Positions 21,718 through 31,173 of a stretch of DNA of 55,998 nt are shown piece by piece. The stretch is taken from contig JAIYDP010000213.1 in NCBI GenBank assembly GCA_027487435.1, positions 1 to 55,998 of the forward strand, given 5' to 3'. Position numbers and translations under genes: made by a program. This DNA is from Verrucomicrobiaceae bacterium. Its GTDB lineage: Bacteria > Verrucomicrobiota > Verrucomicrobiia > Verrucomicrobiales > Akkermansiaceae. The notes under the pieces were generated by a model, which worked only from the letters and a program-made list of their open reading frames with translations, did not search any database and was not told the origin of the DNA. Within the stretch, counting starts at the first letter, position 1. Every line of letters begins with the position of its first letter.

Positions 21718-23159
21718 ATGGTGCAGTGGCCCTCGATCGACGACTTGCTGAGTTACTCTACCGTCCGAGTAGATCGGGCACTCGGTCCTTCTAATATGCT
21801 CAGCTAGCTGAGATCAGGGACCGCAAGCTTGGGGCCATGTATTGGTCCCTCCGCTTAATTATTGTCCTGTACATTGTGGTTGGGCAAATCGTCATTCAAA
21901 TGAAGTATTTGCAATTGGCCGAGCCGATCGGAGTGATTCGCATGAGCGCGCTTGCTGTCGGTGAGCTTTGGCACTGACTGACTTTGTAGCCAACTGTGTA
22001 CCCGAGCATGCCGTACTGCACGAATAACACTGAGCCTGGGTTCACAGGATGCAGATTTTTTGACGATAGCTTTGTTGTGTTCCCCGTTCCGGATTCAAAC
22101 TCTATATTTCTCACAACTTGGGTCAACATTAGTGATGGATCGCTTCCGCCGCAATGCCCAGCTGTTATATCGGAGCAATGTAACTTTGTCTCAAGCAACT
22201 TTTCCACCTTTTTCATCGCCGCGCCCGAATTTTTTACTGTACTCCCCATGTTCGATCGTTCTTACTTTGAAGCTTGCTCTCTTCCACACCATTTTCGTCC
22301 CTGATTTCAACCTCACCCTGTCGAACCGCAATGTTGCTGGCTCGCTCATAGACGCAAATGGGAACACCCTCAATCCATGCGATGGTTTACGTTTACGCGA
22401 GCGCTTTTAATACTCAAGCCTACACAAACGCGAAGCTGCCATGTCCGTCGCTGGTGCAATCGTTTGGCAATCCCGGCTTCACTGATGTGTTGCCATTGAT
22501 GTCACTTCTTACCGCTGCCGGCATTAGCGATCTCGATGCAAATCGTTTCTCCAAGGCAGACAGCCCCTGATACCGCAGGCACCATTTACAACATCATCGG
22601 CAAGCGTATCGATGAGTCTGCACGGCGTGCGGGCTTGATTCTCGTCGTGACGATCACGTACTCAAACACATTCTCTTACAACACGGGGAACTTCAAGTAC
22701 CAGTACAGGGCTACTATTCTGAACGAAATGGAATTCAAGCTCATTGAGGAGCAGGCGATCGCACAAAACCTCATTCTGCGGCAGCGGACGATGTGGAACC
22801 GCCATGGTTTCCGTGTGGTGTTCATTTTTGATGGTCAGCGTCTTTTTAGATCGGAATTGACTCCACGAGGCTCGATTGGTCAGTTTCAGTTCTTCAACCT
22901 CCTCCTCTCCGCTGTCAGCTCCATCGGTCTGCTAGCTGTCGCCACAGTCGTTGTTGACATTTTTGCTACAAGAGTGTTCAAAAAGAAGGAGGTTTATCGG
23001 GAGGCAAAGATCGCGCATGTATTTGGGCAGTTGGGAGGTTCTGATGCACAGGCCGAGGCTTTCGAGCCGTTTGTAGCGGAGATGCATGACAAGAAGAAAC
23101 CGTCAATTTCGTCGCCATCTCGCGAAGGTCATCTGGAAGAGGCTTTGTTGCAGAGCTAA
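21718..23159 (+). CDS. P2X-type ATP-gated ion channel
   Basis: Six exons join from ATG 21718. After about 18 residues comes YSTVR followed by an IRDRKLGAMYW segment and the first membrane helix (LIIVLYIVVGQIVI), as in P2X N-termini. The extracellular part contains several cysteines (YCTNNTEPGFTGCRFF, PPQCPAVISEQCNF). The second half has RAGLILVVTITYSN and WNRHGFRVVFIFDGQ, the counterparts of GGxxGIxIxWxCDLD and YGIRFDIxVxGxAG. The second membrane helix (LLLSAVSSIGLLAVATVVVD) is followed by VYREAK, which fits the YxxxK motif that stabilises surface P2X. Ligand lysines are not clearly aligned, so ATP gating is inferred. P2X genes are known in animals, choanoflagellates, Dictyostelium and some green algae. 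It has five introns of 32-45 bases. Confidence 0.8.
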
Positions 23160-23273
23160 CGAATTCAACCAAAATGTTTTGCAATTTGTGTGGCAAACGT
23201 GCGTAAATTTGTCCATGTCGACTTGGTTTGCAAGTGAGTTTCATGTTTCACAGTTTTCAGATGAAACACATTC

Positions 23274-24697
23274 TTAAGCAAACCCACAATCTCGATCGAC
23301 GATGAGCCTCCAATTCATTCGCCATCCAACAGCAATTGTGAGAACAATCAAGCCAAACGAAAAAACTCCGACAACGATCCGGAAACCCCGGGCAGTGCGC
23401 CTCCACGCCTTGTCCCTTGACAAACGAGTGAAAAGTGCCATAATGGCAACATCAAACGTGGAGAGGTCATCAATCTGCTGGGACAGAAGCTCAAGACAAA
23501 TGAACATAAACGTGTAGAACACTTGAAAAAAGGTTAAATAAAGGCCAACAACGTTGAGACGAACGGCCCAGAAGAAAAATTGACCGACGAGTGCGTGTAG
23601 AAACGGGAGGTACAAGACTTGCCGCGTGATGTGCACACGCCCTGCCTTGCACAAGGAAGCGAGAGCCGATGCCGCCAAGTTCATTCCAAAGGCGATCGCA
23701 AAGCCGAGGATTGCCATGAAGTCAGAGCCGAGGGCGCCTGCTATGTAGTTTACGAAGATACTGTGGGGTTATTAAAGTTAGGGAGGATGCACCTCGCAAG
23801 GAGGAGGGCCCCTGTGACGATGACTGAGAGAGTCTTCCGGAGCACCATATCTTTCCAGATGAGACGGCGATGATGATAGCAGAGGGTGGCTGACTCGATG
23901 ATGGAGAGGAAGGTGATAGCGATGACGGCGAAGAGGATGCCTGCTTGATTTCGAGTCCTCAGCTCATCCTCCACTGCTTCGAATTGAAATCGTCGGACAG
24001 ACACAGAAAAGAGCGGAAAATCGTTGATGAACGACGTAAAGGTAATAACAAGGGTAAGCTCTCGGGCCAGCAGCTCATTGACAATATCATCTGCGATATT
24101 GCGAGACCCTGACTTAATACGGTTCAAAATGACACGAATGAGGGAAACAACAGTGAACATAACAGCCAAAGTAAGTGCAGCGCAGCCAGCATAGACAGGA
24201 CGAACACCAGCAAAAAAAGCACACGCTTGCCTGACTGCTGGGCACGGATCGGTTCCGTTTTCCAAAGGAAAACAATTGGTTGGGCCATTGAGGTGCTCTG
24301 TCATCCTTGCCACAACAGTGCCCATATCGCGATATTCTACAAAGGCGAGAACGCAGACGAGGATGACTTGAACCAGCTGCAAAGGAACAAGGAATTTCTG
24401 ATACTTCGCTTGCTTGGTTCTGAGTATGAGAGAATTCATTGTTATCAGAAATATTCCGATTGGACGACAGTTCTGCAATATCAGACACTCCAGTTGCTGA
24501 AAACTTTGTTGAAGTACGCCATCGTCTGCGCATCGGCATCCAATTCAGCGTCCATGTACGATTTTACAATTTCTAAAGCTTCCTTAAGCTTCAGTTTATC
24601 GAAAATGGCTAAAAGTAACATCATCGGTCTCCGCATCAGGATGCTGAGACGCTTCTCTGCTCGTTGTTGTCATTAGGTGCTCAAACAAAGCGGCCAT
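23274..24697 (-). CDS. polytopic membrane protein, paralogue A
   Basis: The chosen start is ATG 24697 (M-A-A-L-F-E-H-L). A short acidic helical leader (LKEALEIVKSYMDAELDADA) precedes about seven or eight hydrophobic helices. Conserved landmarks shared with the plus-strand gene at 25831 are MAYFNK before the first helix, R-x2-QAKY/F in the first loop, ELTLVITFTSFINDFPLFSV in the middle and WRMNWRLIVDRDCGF at the end. Introns fall at the same places in both paralogues, for example right after FFNR/YFNK and near the LLLAR/SIFVNYIAG junction. I do not recognise the family; it could be a receptor-like or transporter-like protein. Convergent with P2X. Confidence 0.72.
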
Positions 24698-24826
24698 TTA
24701 TTTGTTAACCGGCAATGACACGTGACGGTGCGTTGAGACCACGACCCTTTGTCCTCCTCCGTTTGAAAGCAGAACGACATTGCACAAGAAGTCGCGGTGG
24801 ATGCGAAAGTACAATCTGCAAGAACG

Positions 24827-25765
24827 TCACGCATCGAATTTCCTGACAACGTCTTGAATTTGATGTCTGCATATGGGACAGGAAGGCTTCATCCTCTTTA
24901 TCCTCGTTGCACAATCGATGCAACAAGAGAAATGACCACATCTGCAAAATCAGAATCTTGTAGTGTATTCAACACGGGTAGAAAAAGCAGTTCTTCGGGT
25001 TGGTCAAACATATGATACACTCCGCAGACGTAGGCTTCCAAATAAGATGCAAAGTGAAGACAGCGACAACCACAGCTTCAGGGACCGTGTTAACCACAGC
25101 AACAGCAACACTGCCGTCATTCGCAGCTTCAGGCTCATCCAGAACAGCTCCGCCACCAGGGGGCGTGGCGACAGCCGGAGTGGCAGCAGATGCGTTTTGG
25201 CGGTCTGAGATGTGAGATGAATAATGAAGTTTAGTGCATTTCGCGGAAAAACGAAGAGACATGATTCCTGGGATCAGCTGCAAAGTGAGAAAAGGCAACA
25301 ATTTCAACTTGGAACAAAGCGATGGGTACATAAATGCCAAATGCAGATATGAGAGCGCCACGCGATGTATCCGACGCCATGACGAAGAAATACCAGAGGA
25401 CAATAAATATAATGTAGACTATAGAATGAGATGTAGACGTAAATCTTCACAAACGCTACATGCTATTGATGCGAATCCGTGCCTGAAGTGTCATAACGAA
25501 AAGGAGCACCAAACCAAAGCACTTTCGCTTCCATTTTGAGCAGAATACAAAAGTAAAAACTAAAGCATCCGATAAGGATGTAGAAAATACAAAACATGAG
25601 ACCCCAGTCTCCAACAGAGCGCGAAATTACGAAGCGAATGACGATCAAAGCAACACCAACAACCTTTTGAGTGAGGAAAACTACCATGTCGAAAACCGAT
25701 TGCAATATCATCCAAATTGAAATAAAGTTCCGATCTGACGTCTTCTGATCAGCCGAAGGAACCAT
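24827..25765 (-). CDS. multi-pass membrane RING-finger protein (probable E3 ubiquitin ligase)
   Basis: The protein starts at ATG 25765 (M-V-P-S-A-D-Q-K). The N-terminal half has hydrophobic helices (VFLTQKVVGVALIVIRFVIS, LMFCIFYILIGCFSFYFCIL, VYIIFIVLWYFFVMA). A cytosolic linker rich in Ala, Pro and Gly follows. The C-terminus is a C3HC4 RING finger: ECIICLTNPKNCFFYPCGHF, then CCIDCATRIK and CPICRHQIQ, completed by a splice with a GTGTTG donor. Such proteins transfer ubiquitin from an E2 to membrane or cytosolic targets. The middle exons (25250-25470) are the least certain; a 52-base intron gives the best frame. It sits between two paralogous polytopic genes, which might be clients or merely neighbours. 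Confidence 0.75.
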
Positions 25766-25830
25766 CTTTCGGTTTCAACACATTCGGACAGAGCAAACAA
25801 CGAAATGGAATTCCGTTGTTTGTAACGATA

Positions 25831-27325
25831 ATGCAAACTCTGCATCTGAGCGATGATCCTCAAGAACTCGCCAGCGATGCTGCTGTTATCAAGAGGATAA
25901 AGTCAACGAAAGGAGACAGCTATACTGTCGTTGCTCTCTCGCCTGAGGTCCGCTGTCTTGAGGTAGATTTTTCACACTCGCAGGACCGTGCGAGAGAGAG
26001 CCTGCAAAAGCTTATTGATGAAGATCTGATGCGAAATTCCGAAACCCTTGCCTTTTTCAATCGAGTTCAGGATAGCTGCTTTAGCTCTAACTATGCAGTA
26101 TCTCCGCTTTATCGGCGTTACTGTGGCAACGTTCCTTACGTTCATTTTCCGTTCTCAGCAGGCTAAGTTTCTTCGCTGGATTTTGTTCATACAGCTTGCT
26201 CAAACTTGTGCCATCTCCTCGCTAAGCATATATGAATATGTCTCTATCTCCGCAAATATTGAACATCTGTCTGATACATATCGAGCGCTCTGTTGGGGAA
26301 GTCCATCGCTGCAGCTACCTTCGATAAGAAACGGGAGCTGCTTCCAAGTGTCTTACGATTGCTACGAAATGTCTTCCTATCGGCCAGTTTACATTATTGG
26401 GACTGTCATTACGTTTGGTGTTTGCATTATTGCTCTGGGCATAGCTCAGACCATTTTTACTTCATATGAGCAGCAAACAGGAAACTCATATGATGATGAC
26501 ATTGAAGTTGAGCTCATGTCAAGGCAAGTGACCCTCACGATCACGCTCTGCTCCTATTTGAACGACCTTCCTCTCTTTGCAATCTCCATCCATCGTCTTG
26601 TGAAGTGGTCATCCGAATACGAGTACCAGTTTACCGATGATCCTGAAGGAGAGTTCGCATTCCTAATTGTGTCCTTAATTTTGGGAGCATCGGGCGTCTT
26701 TGAAGCGGTCCTGCAAAGCGTTCATTGTCGAGATCTCATTTGGTACGACTACTCGCTGCGGACGTCTCTCTCGCTCATCATCATTGGGGTCTTCTCCTTT
26801 TTCCCGTTCCTTCTTAAAAATTTATGCTAACGCTGCAGATCATTCGTTTGCACTGTCATCGGAACTCTCCCGGACTCAACCTCTTACGCAGCTGGCGCCG
26901 TTGCTGTCGCACTGCTGGGGTCGTTCATGCTCGCCGCAGCATCTGAGAATTTTCGAGGTCGTTCAGCAAATGTGCTGTCTCCGGGCTTTCTCTGCATGAC
27001 CTTACTCTGCGCCGCGATTCCTGTCTCATTTTATTGCAGTGGGGTCTTCAGGGTTTATGGTGTACATCTTCTTGCTATTCAAATGGTGTTTACAATGTTT
27101 ATGATGTCCTGGCAGTTTGTTTTGCAAGAAAGACGCAACGTGCCTTCGTGGACGGCACTGCTTGAAGCTCTTTTCGACCCTTTGTCGAAGGATTCATTCG
27201 TTTCGAAGCCAACCTTGTTTCTTCGCGCTACTGCCGCCACATTTGTCATCATTCTGGTTGTTATTCTGGGCTTGGCCGTCGGACGTATCAACGTCGCTGA
27301 AAATCGATGTTATTTCGGTTTTTAA
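25831..27325 (+). CDS. polytopic membrane protein, paralogue B
   Basis: ATG 25831 opens MQTLHLSDDPQEL; a helical leader (ARESLQKLIDEDLMRNSETL) leads to FFNR, then the first helix YLRFIGVTVATFLTFIF and RSQQAKF. VTLTITLCSYLNDLPLFAIS matches LVITFTSFINDFPLFSV of paralogue A, and the C-terminus ends AVGRINVAENRCYFGF against AVGWRMNWRLIVDRDCGFA. The intron after FFNR (GTTCAGG...CTAACTATGCAG) is at the same position as in paralogue A. A 33-base intron joins GVFSFFP to SFVCTVIG. About seven or eight hydrophobic helices are predicted by eye. The pair is inverted around the RING gene, consistent with an old inverted duplication. Function unknown. Confidence 0.72.
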
Positions 27326-27456
27326 CGTGTACAAACATATTTACATCACGTCTTTTTAGATACGCGTTCTTGCTTTCTCAGAATCTCAGCGACTTTTTCG
27401 ATGCTCATTTTCACACCGCTTGTCGCCATTTGAAACAGCTCAGGATTCTGAACTTT

Positions 27457-28053
27457 CTAAATCGTAAGCACAAACTCGCAAACCAATACCCCATCTCTAT
27501 CGATACTGAGACGTTAGAACGAGAACTAATGTTGTTTTTACAGATAATAGAACCTGCGTCCAGTAAAACGGACTGCTTTGTAATTTTTTCCTCGAGTGTC
27601 GTTCACTCTCATCATGAAAGGGGGCACCTCAAAGCTCTTCTCACCGAATAGGGTGTGCCGGCATATCTGAAGAGACTCGGACTCCCTCACATAACGAATG
27701 GCAGAGATGTATCGGACAGTGAAAAATCTCACCATTCCGAAAAGTCCGAGTGCTGCAAATGATCCTGCCCACGTCATCACATCTGTTGTTTCAACCATAG
27801 CCGCAGCAGCATCAGGGGCAGGTTGGTAGATAGCGTACACGCCCAAATACCAGGCCCAGAAACCAACCTGCGCAGTGGAAACTACATTTAAAATAGTAAG
27901 AGTCGTCCTCTTGTCCGCTGAGAACAAAGTTACACGTGAAGGTACTACGTCAGTGTCCCGCTCATGAGAGACCTTCGTGGAGAGAGCATGAGCAACCCTT
28001 CGAACGGAGCTAGACAATAGGTTTTTGGTCGGCAAGACCCTTACAAACAACAT
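27457..28053 (-). CDS. TMEM223: TMEM223-like mitochondrial membrane protein
   Basis: ATG 28053 opens a basic, acid-free leader (MLFVRVLPTKNLLSSSVRRV) typical of a mitochondrial presequence. Then come VTLFSADKRTTLTILNVV, the tryptophan-rich first membrane helix (AQVGFWAWYLGVYAIY), a second helix (MTWAGSFAALGLFGMVRFF), and the beta-rich domain ending KAVRFTGRRFYYL / IDRDGVLVCEF, which matches the RRFYFLLDKAG end of TMEM223. The last intron (GTAAAA...TTCTAACGTCTCAG) is needed to reach that end. Human TMEM223 sits in the mitochondrial inner membrane and helps translation and assembly of complex IV subunit COX1. The start is 29 bases from that of the divergent PSI-domain gene. Confidence 0.82.
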
Positions 28054-28082
28054 TGCAACTTTAGAGTTTGTCTGTCGGCCTG

Positions 28083-29310
28083 ATGTGGGCAATTTCCATC
28101 TTTGTGCTAGGTTTCACCACACATTGTTGGGCGGAATCTATGTCAGTTTGCGGAACGACGTCTTTCACCCAGGATTTGTGCGTTGACATAGAAACTCATT
28201 GCAGTAACTCTGTATCTGACTCAAGAATTGGTTATCTTACTGCGCCCAGTCAGTATCTGTTGCACTGAGGTCGAAACAATTAGAAGACCCCCTCTTTTCT
28301 CGGTCCTTTACAGGTTGGTCAACTCTTTCGCTTCTGATGGCTCCGAGCTCTGGAAACCGAGTATTGCACACGGAATTTGACGGGCGCTCTCTCTTTCTGC
28401 TCGTCGCTTTGTGTTTCGATTTCTAATCTCGCTGTTGCCCCCAATTTTGCAAGCGGATGCCCACAGCTTACCCTCCATTGTCCATTGTTTAGTCAACATC
28501 GATCGCTGCCTTGCTTTCATGTTGGGAAAGGTTGCACAGCTCGTATCCCTCCCTGAATTCCCTCAGATTGCTCAACTTCTCATAATTGCTCCTCGTGCAT
28601 TGCTCGTGATGGTTGCGGGTGGTGTGCCGCGACGAGGACGTGCATGTCGGGGTCTTCCACCGGACCATTCTGTCTGTCATGTGGCTATGGCGGAAATTGT
28701 ACTTGGAGCACACAATTCTGTCCTATAGGTTGTTTTGTCTTGCTCGACTAATTTACAAGATGAGTCTGACTACGAGACTGCAATCCGGCTCCTCGCTCTA
28801 CAAACCCAACGGACAAATGATTTGGAGGCGCAGATTCAACAGCTTCGTGCAAATTTTACTGCCGTATCTATTGAGATGTGTTCTTCGTCTATCATTGCGT
28901 TAAATGGCTCCCTTCAAGATTGTAATGCCAAGTAACGTTTAACCGTGCGAACGTTTGACCGAAGTAGGCGAGCAGCATTGGCTGCCAATCTAACAAATGC
29001 GGTACACGAGATAGCAGAACTCTCTTTGGCAGTATCTGAGTTGAGCAACAGCACGCAAACTCCTCCACCTCACAAGAGAGGGGAGCCGCGCGAGGACCCA
29101 GACGGTTTCCCTCTTGGCATTGTCGTCGCTGCTGCAGTCATTTCAGTCATCGTGGGCATCCTCTTTGGCGCTTTGGGTGTCCCAAAGCTGAGGGCCGTGT
29201 GCTTTGAGAATGCATCGCTAATGTGGCAGAAATTTTGTGTTGGATCGCGTCCATATCAAAGGTCAGCTGATGACGCTGAGATGAGACCAGTAGCTCCAGG
29301 AGCTGGATGA
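28083..29310 (+). CDS. PSI-domain type I membrane protein
   Basis: ATG 28083 opens a signal peptide (MWAISIFVLGFTTHCWA). A cysteine-containing region follows, then a PSI domain read as HNCSSCIARDGCGWCAATRT and CMSG, with the diagnostic CxxC..GCGWC..C spacing. Next is a glycine/cysteine stretch (CLSCGYGGNCTW), a coiled juxtamembrane region with N-glycosylation sites, one membrane helix (LGIVVAAAVISVIVGILFGA) and a tail of about 45 residues. PSI domains occur in plexins, integrins and related receptors, usually as a small wedge positioning neighbouring domains; here no other receptor domain is visible. Exons between 28268 and 28500 are uncertain. The last two introns (31-33 bases) are well supported. 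Confidence 0.7.
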
Positions 29311-29506
29311 ACCCAGCAAAAAGTGATGTTCTTGTAAAGTGAGTGTGCTGATGGTCATGTGGCGTCGACAATGAATTGCAAGTAAATGCGATTCGAGCGC
29401 TTTTCAGATCGCGTCAAAGCGTCCGAACCCAACTGCGATTGCGCATGAGGAGTTTGAGCCTGACAGCAGCCTTATTGAGACGTCCCTCCATGACATGACA
29501 AGCCTA

Positions 29507-29773
29507 TCAAGTCATTTCATTTTTCTTCCAGCGCGCACCCAGAACTTTAGCAATAGAGAGTATTCTTGAAGCGTACCATCTTCCAGCCCATTGACCTTGC
29601 GCTGAATTTTGATACAGCGCACGATAGAGGCGCACATCCCACACGCTGAAATTCACTCCACTGGCGAACGCAAATGTTGGGCAGTCAGATTTACTCAGGT
29701 CGTGCCACCTCTGACAGCTCCGCATGGGTTGACGTTCCGCTATGTAGTACAGTTTGCGTGTTGCCATTCGCAT
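29507..29773 (-). CDS. small protein of unknown function
   Basis: An open frame from ATG 29773 (M-R-M-A-T-R-K-L) gives up to 88 residues, rich in aromatic residues (FASGVNFSVWDVRLYRALYQ). Two possible introns inside (about 29565-29595 and near 29700) would give a shorter product of about 60 residues ending FWVRAGRKMK; either reading is open. No family recognised. It fits the alternating gene order, being convergent with the PSI gene and divergent from chlorophyllase with 80 bases between start codons, and this is the main reason to keep it. Confidence 0.4.
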   Translation of the reverse strand: MRMATRKLYYIAERQPMRSCQRWHDLSKSDCPTFAFASGVNFSVWDVRLYRALYQNSAQGQWAGRWYASRILSIAKVLGARWKKNEMT

Positions 29774-29853
29774 ACGCGCCTGCGTGCCCTGTATCGTGAT
29801 CTTGAACAATTTTTGCGCGTCTCTGGATTTTCACTAACAACTTTTAAATTGAC

Positions 29854-31049
29854 ATGGGACGAGAGTTTCGATTTGGTGCGTTTATGGTATTGCTCTTGGC
29901 GCATTCCTATGCTTCATTGGTTTCGGACGTTGGAGTATCCAAGTTTAGAATCATCGATGACTCCTTTGAGCGAAATGAATTCCTCGACGTCTATTATCCT
30001 TTCAATGAAATAAGGCAGCCCTTGCAAAGTCTACCTCTTCCAGTGGCCATTTTTTTCTCAGGATTTGTACCGATGACCTATTTGGTGTAACAATTCAGAA
30101 TTCTGTGATGCCCTTCGGAATGTATAGCGAGACACTGACCCGGCTTTCTGCTTCTGGAGTTGTTGTCGCCCTCTACAACATTGAAACTATGCGCATGACC
30201 ATAGAACACTTGCGTGAGAGGGCAGAGCATCTGTTAGATTACCTTTTGGTTATATGAATATGTTACCACGCTAACTCAGAAGGAAAATCTTGACAGCCAA
30301 CTCTCCCATCAACGTTTCCCACCGCAAGTCAACATTTCCAACCTCATCATCATATCGCACTCAGCAGGCGCAAAGCTTACAGTTGGCAATCCCCCCCGTC
30401 TCTCAGAATCCCAGGTGAAGCTGCTTGAAAGTCGATGCCACGCAGTTTCGGCCGTCATCATGAACGACCCCGTCGATGGAGCCGACCCCTGGGGCATCAT
30501 CCCTTCATTTGTCCTTCCGAAAAATGGCACCTTTGGATTCTCTGTCCCTGCTCTGATCACTGGAACTGGCCTCGGTGGGCAGTCGCCACTGCCCCCAATT
30601 CCTCCTTGCGGTACGTTGCGGGCCTTGAGTGTGTGTTTGACTCGCAGCTCCTGAAGCAAGGAATTTCCAGCACTTTTATGACGCTTTTCGATGCCCAAAG
30701 TTTGTTGTTGAAGTCGATTGGGTTGGGCACACTGATTGGCTCAATGGTACATTTTGTCATGGGTCAAGCTGACCAGAAAGATGGTTCCGCCAAGTTTATA
30801 TCAGACATGAAAATCTGTCAATCAAATACCACCGTGAATAGAGAAGACTACAGGGACATCTTGCTGTCCCTCTGGACATCATTTATCAAGTTCGCCGTGC
30901 TGAACGACTGCGCCGACATGCGCCGCATCGAGCCGGGCTTCCTCTACCCTCTGCCAACTCACGGGGAGTTTGATCTGAGTTGCTCGGACATGTCGCTGAG
31001 TGAATCTTGTCCGTCAAGTCGTTGCCAAGAGGCGCAGTATGAGAAATAG
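29854..31049 (+). CDS. chlorophyllase-like alpha/beta hydrolase, secreted or ER-targeted
   Basis: ATG 29854 starts a signal-like helix (FGAFMVLLLAHSYASL). Exons then join through a GTACCGATG intron and others of 30-37 bases. The LDVYYP start of the core, LPVAIFFSGF oxyanion region, ISHSAGAKL nucleophile elbow, MNDPVDGADPWG, ALITGTGLGG, PPIPPCAPEARNF and VDWVGHTDW correspond in order to plant chlorophyllase VYYP, VLFLHGF, GHSRGG, GIDPVDG, VIGSGLG, PPCAP and GHLDML. The PVDG Asp and the final GH supply the rest of the Ser-Asp-His triad. Chlorophyllases hydrolyse the phytol ester of chlorophyll. The elbow is SHSAG and not GHSRGG, so the exact ester substrate is uncertain. It ends with a Cys/Ser-rich tail. 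Confidence 0.82.
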
Positions 31050-31173
31050 ATGAATTGGGGTTCATCTCGTTGTAATTTACATTTATTATTGGCAATCTAA
31101 TGAACATACGTCACCCTTCCTGTGCCTGCTTTCATCCACGCGGAACCCAGAAGATGAAAGGGATTATTGGGTT

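Noticed and set aside
28411..28728. Plus-strand frame of 105 codons in the PSI gene
   Set aside because: The neighbouring frame carries the PSI cysteine pattern and splices in frame to both sides.
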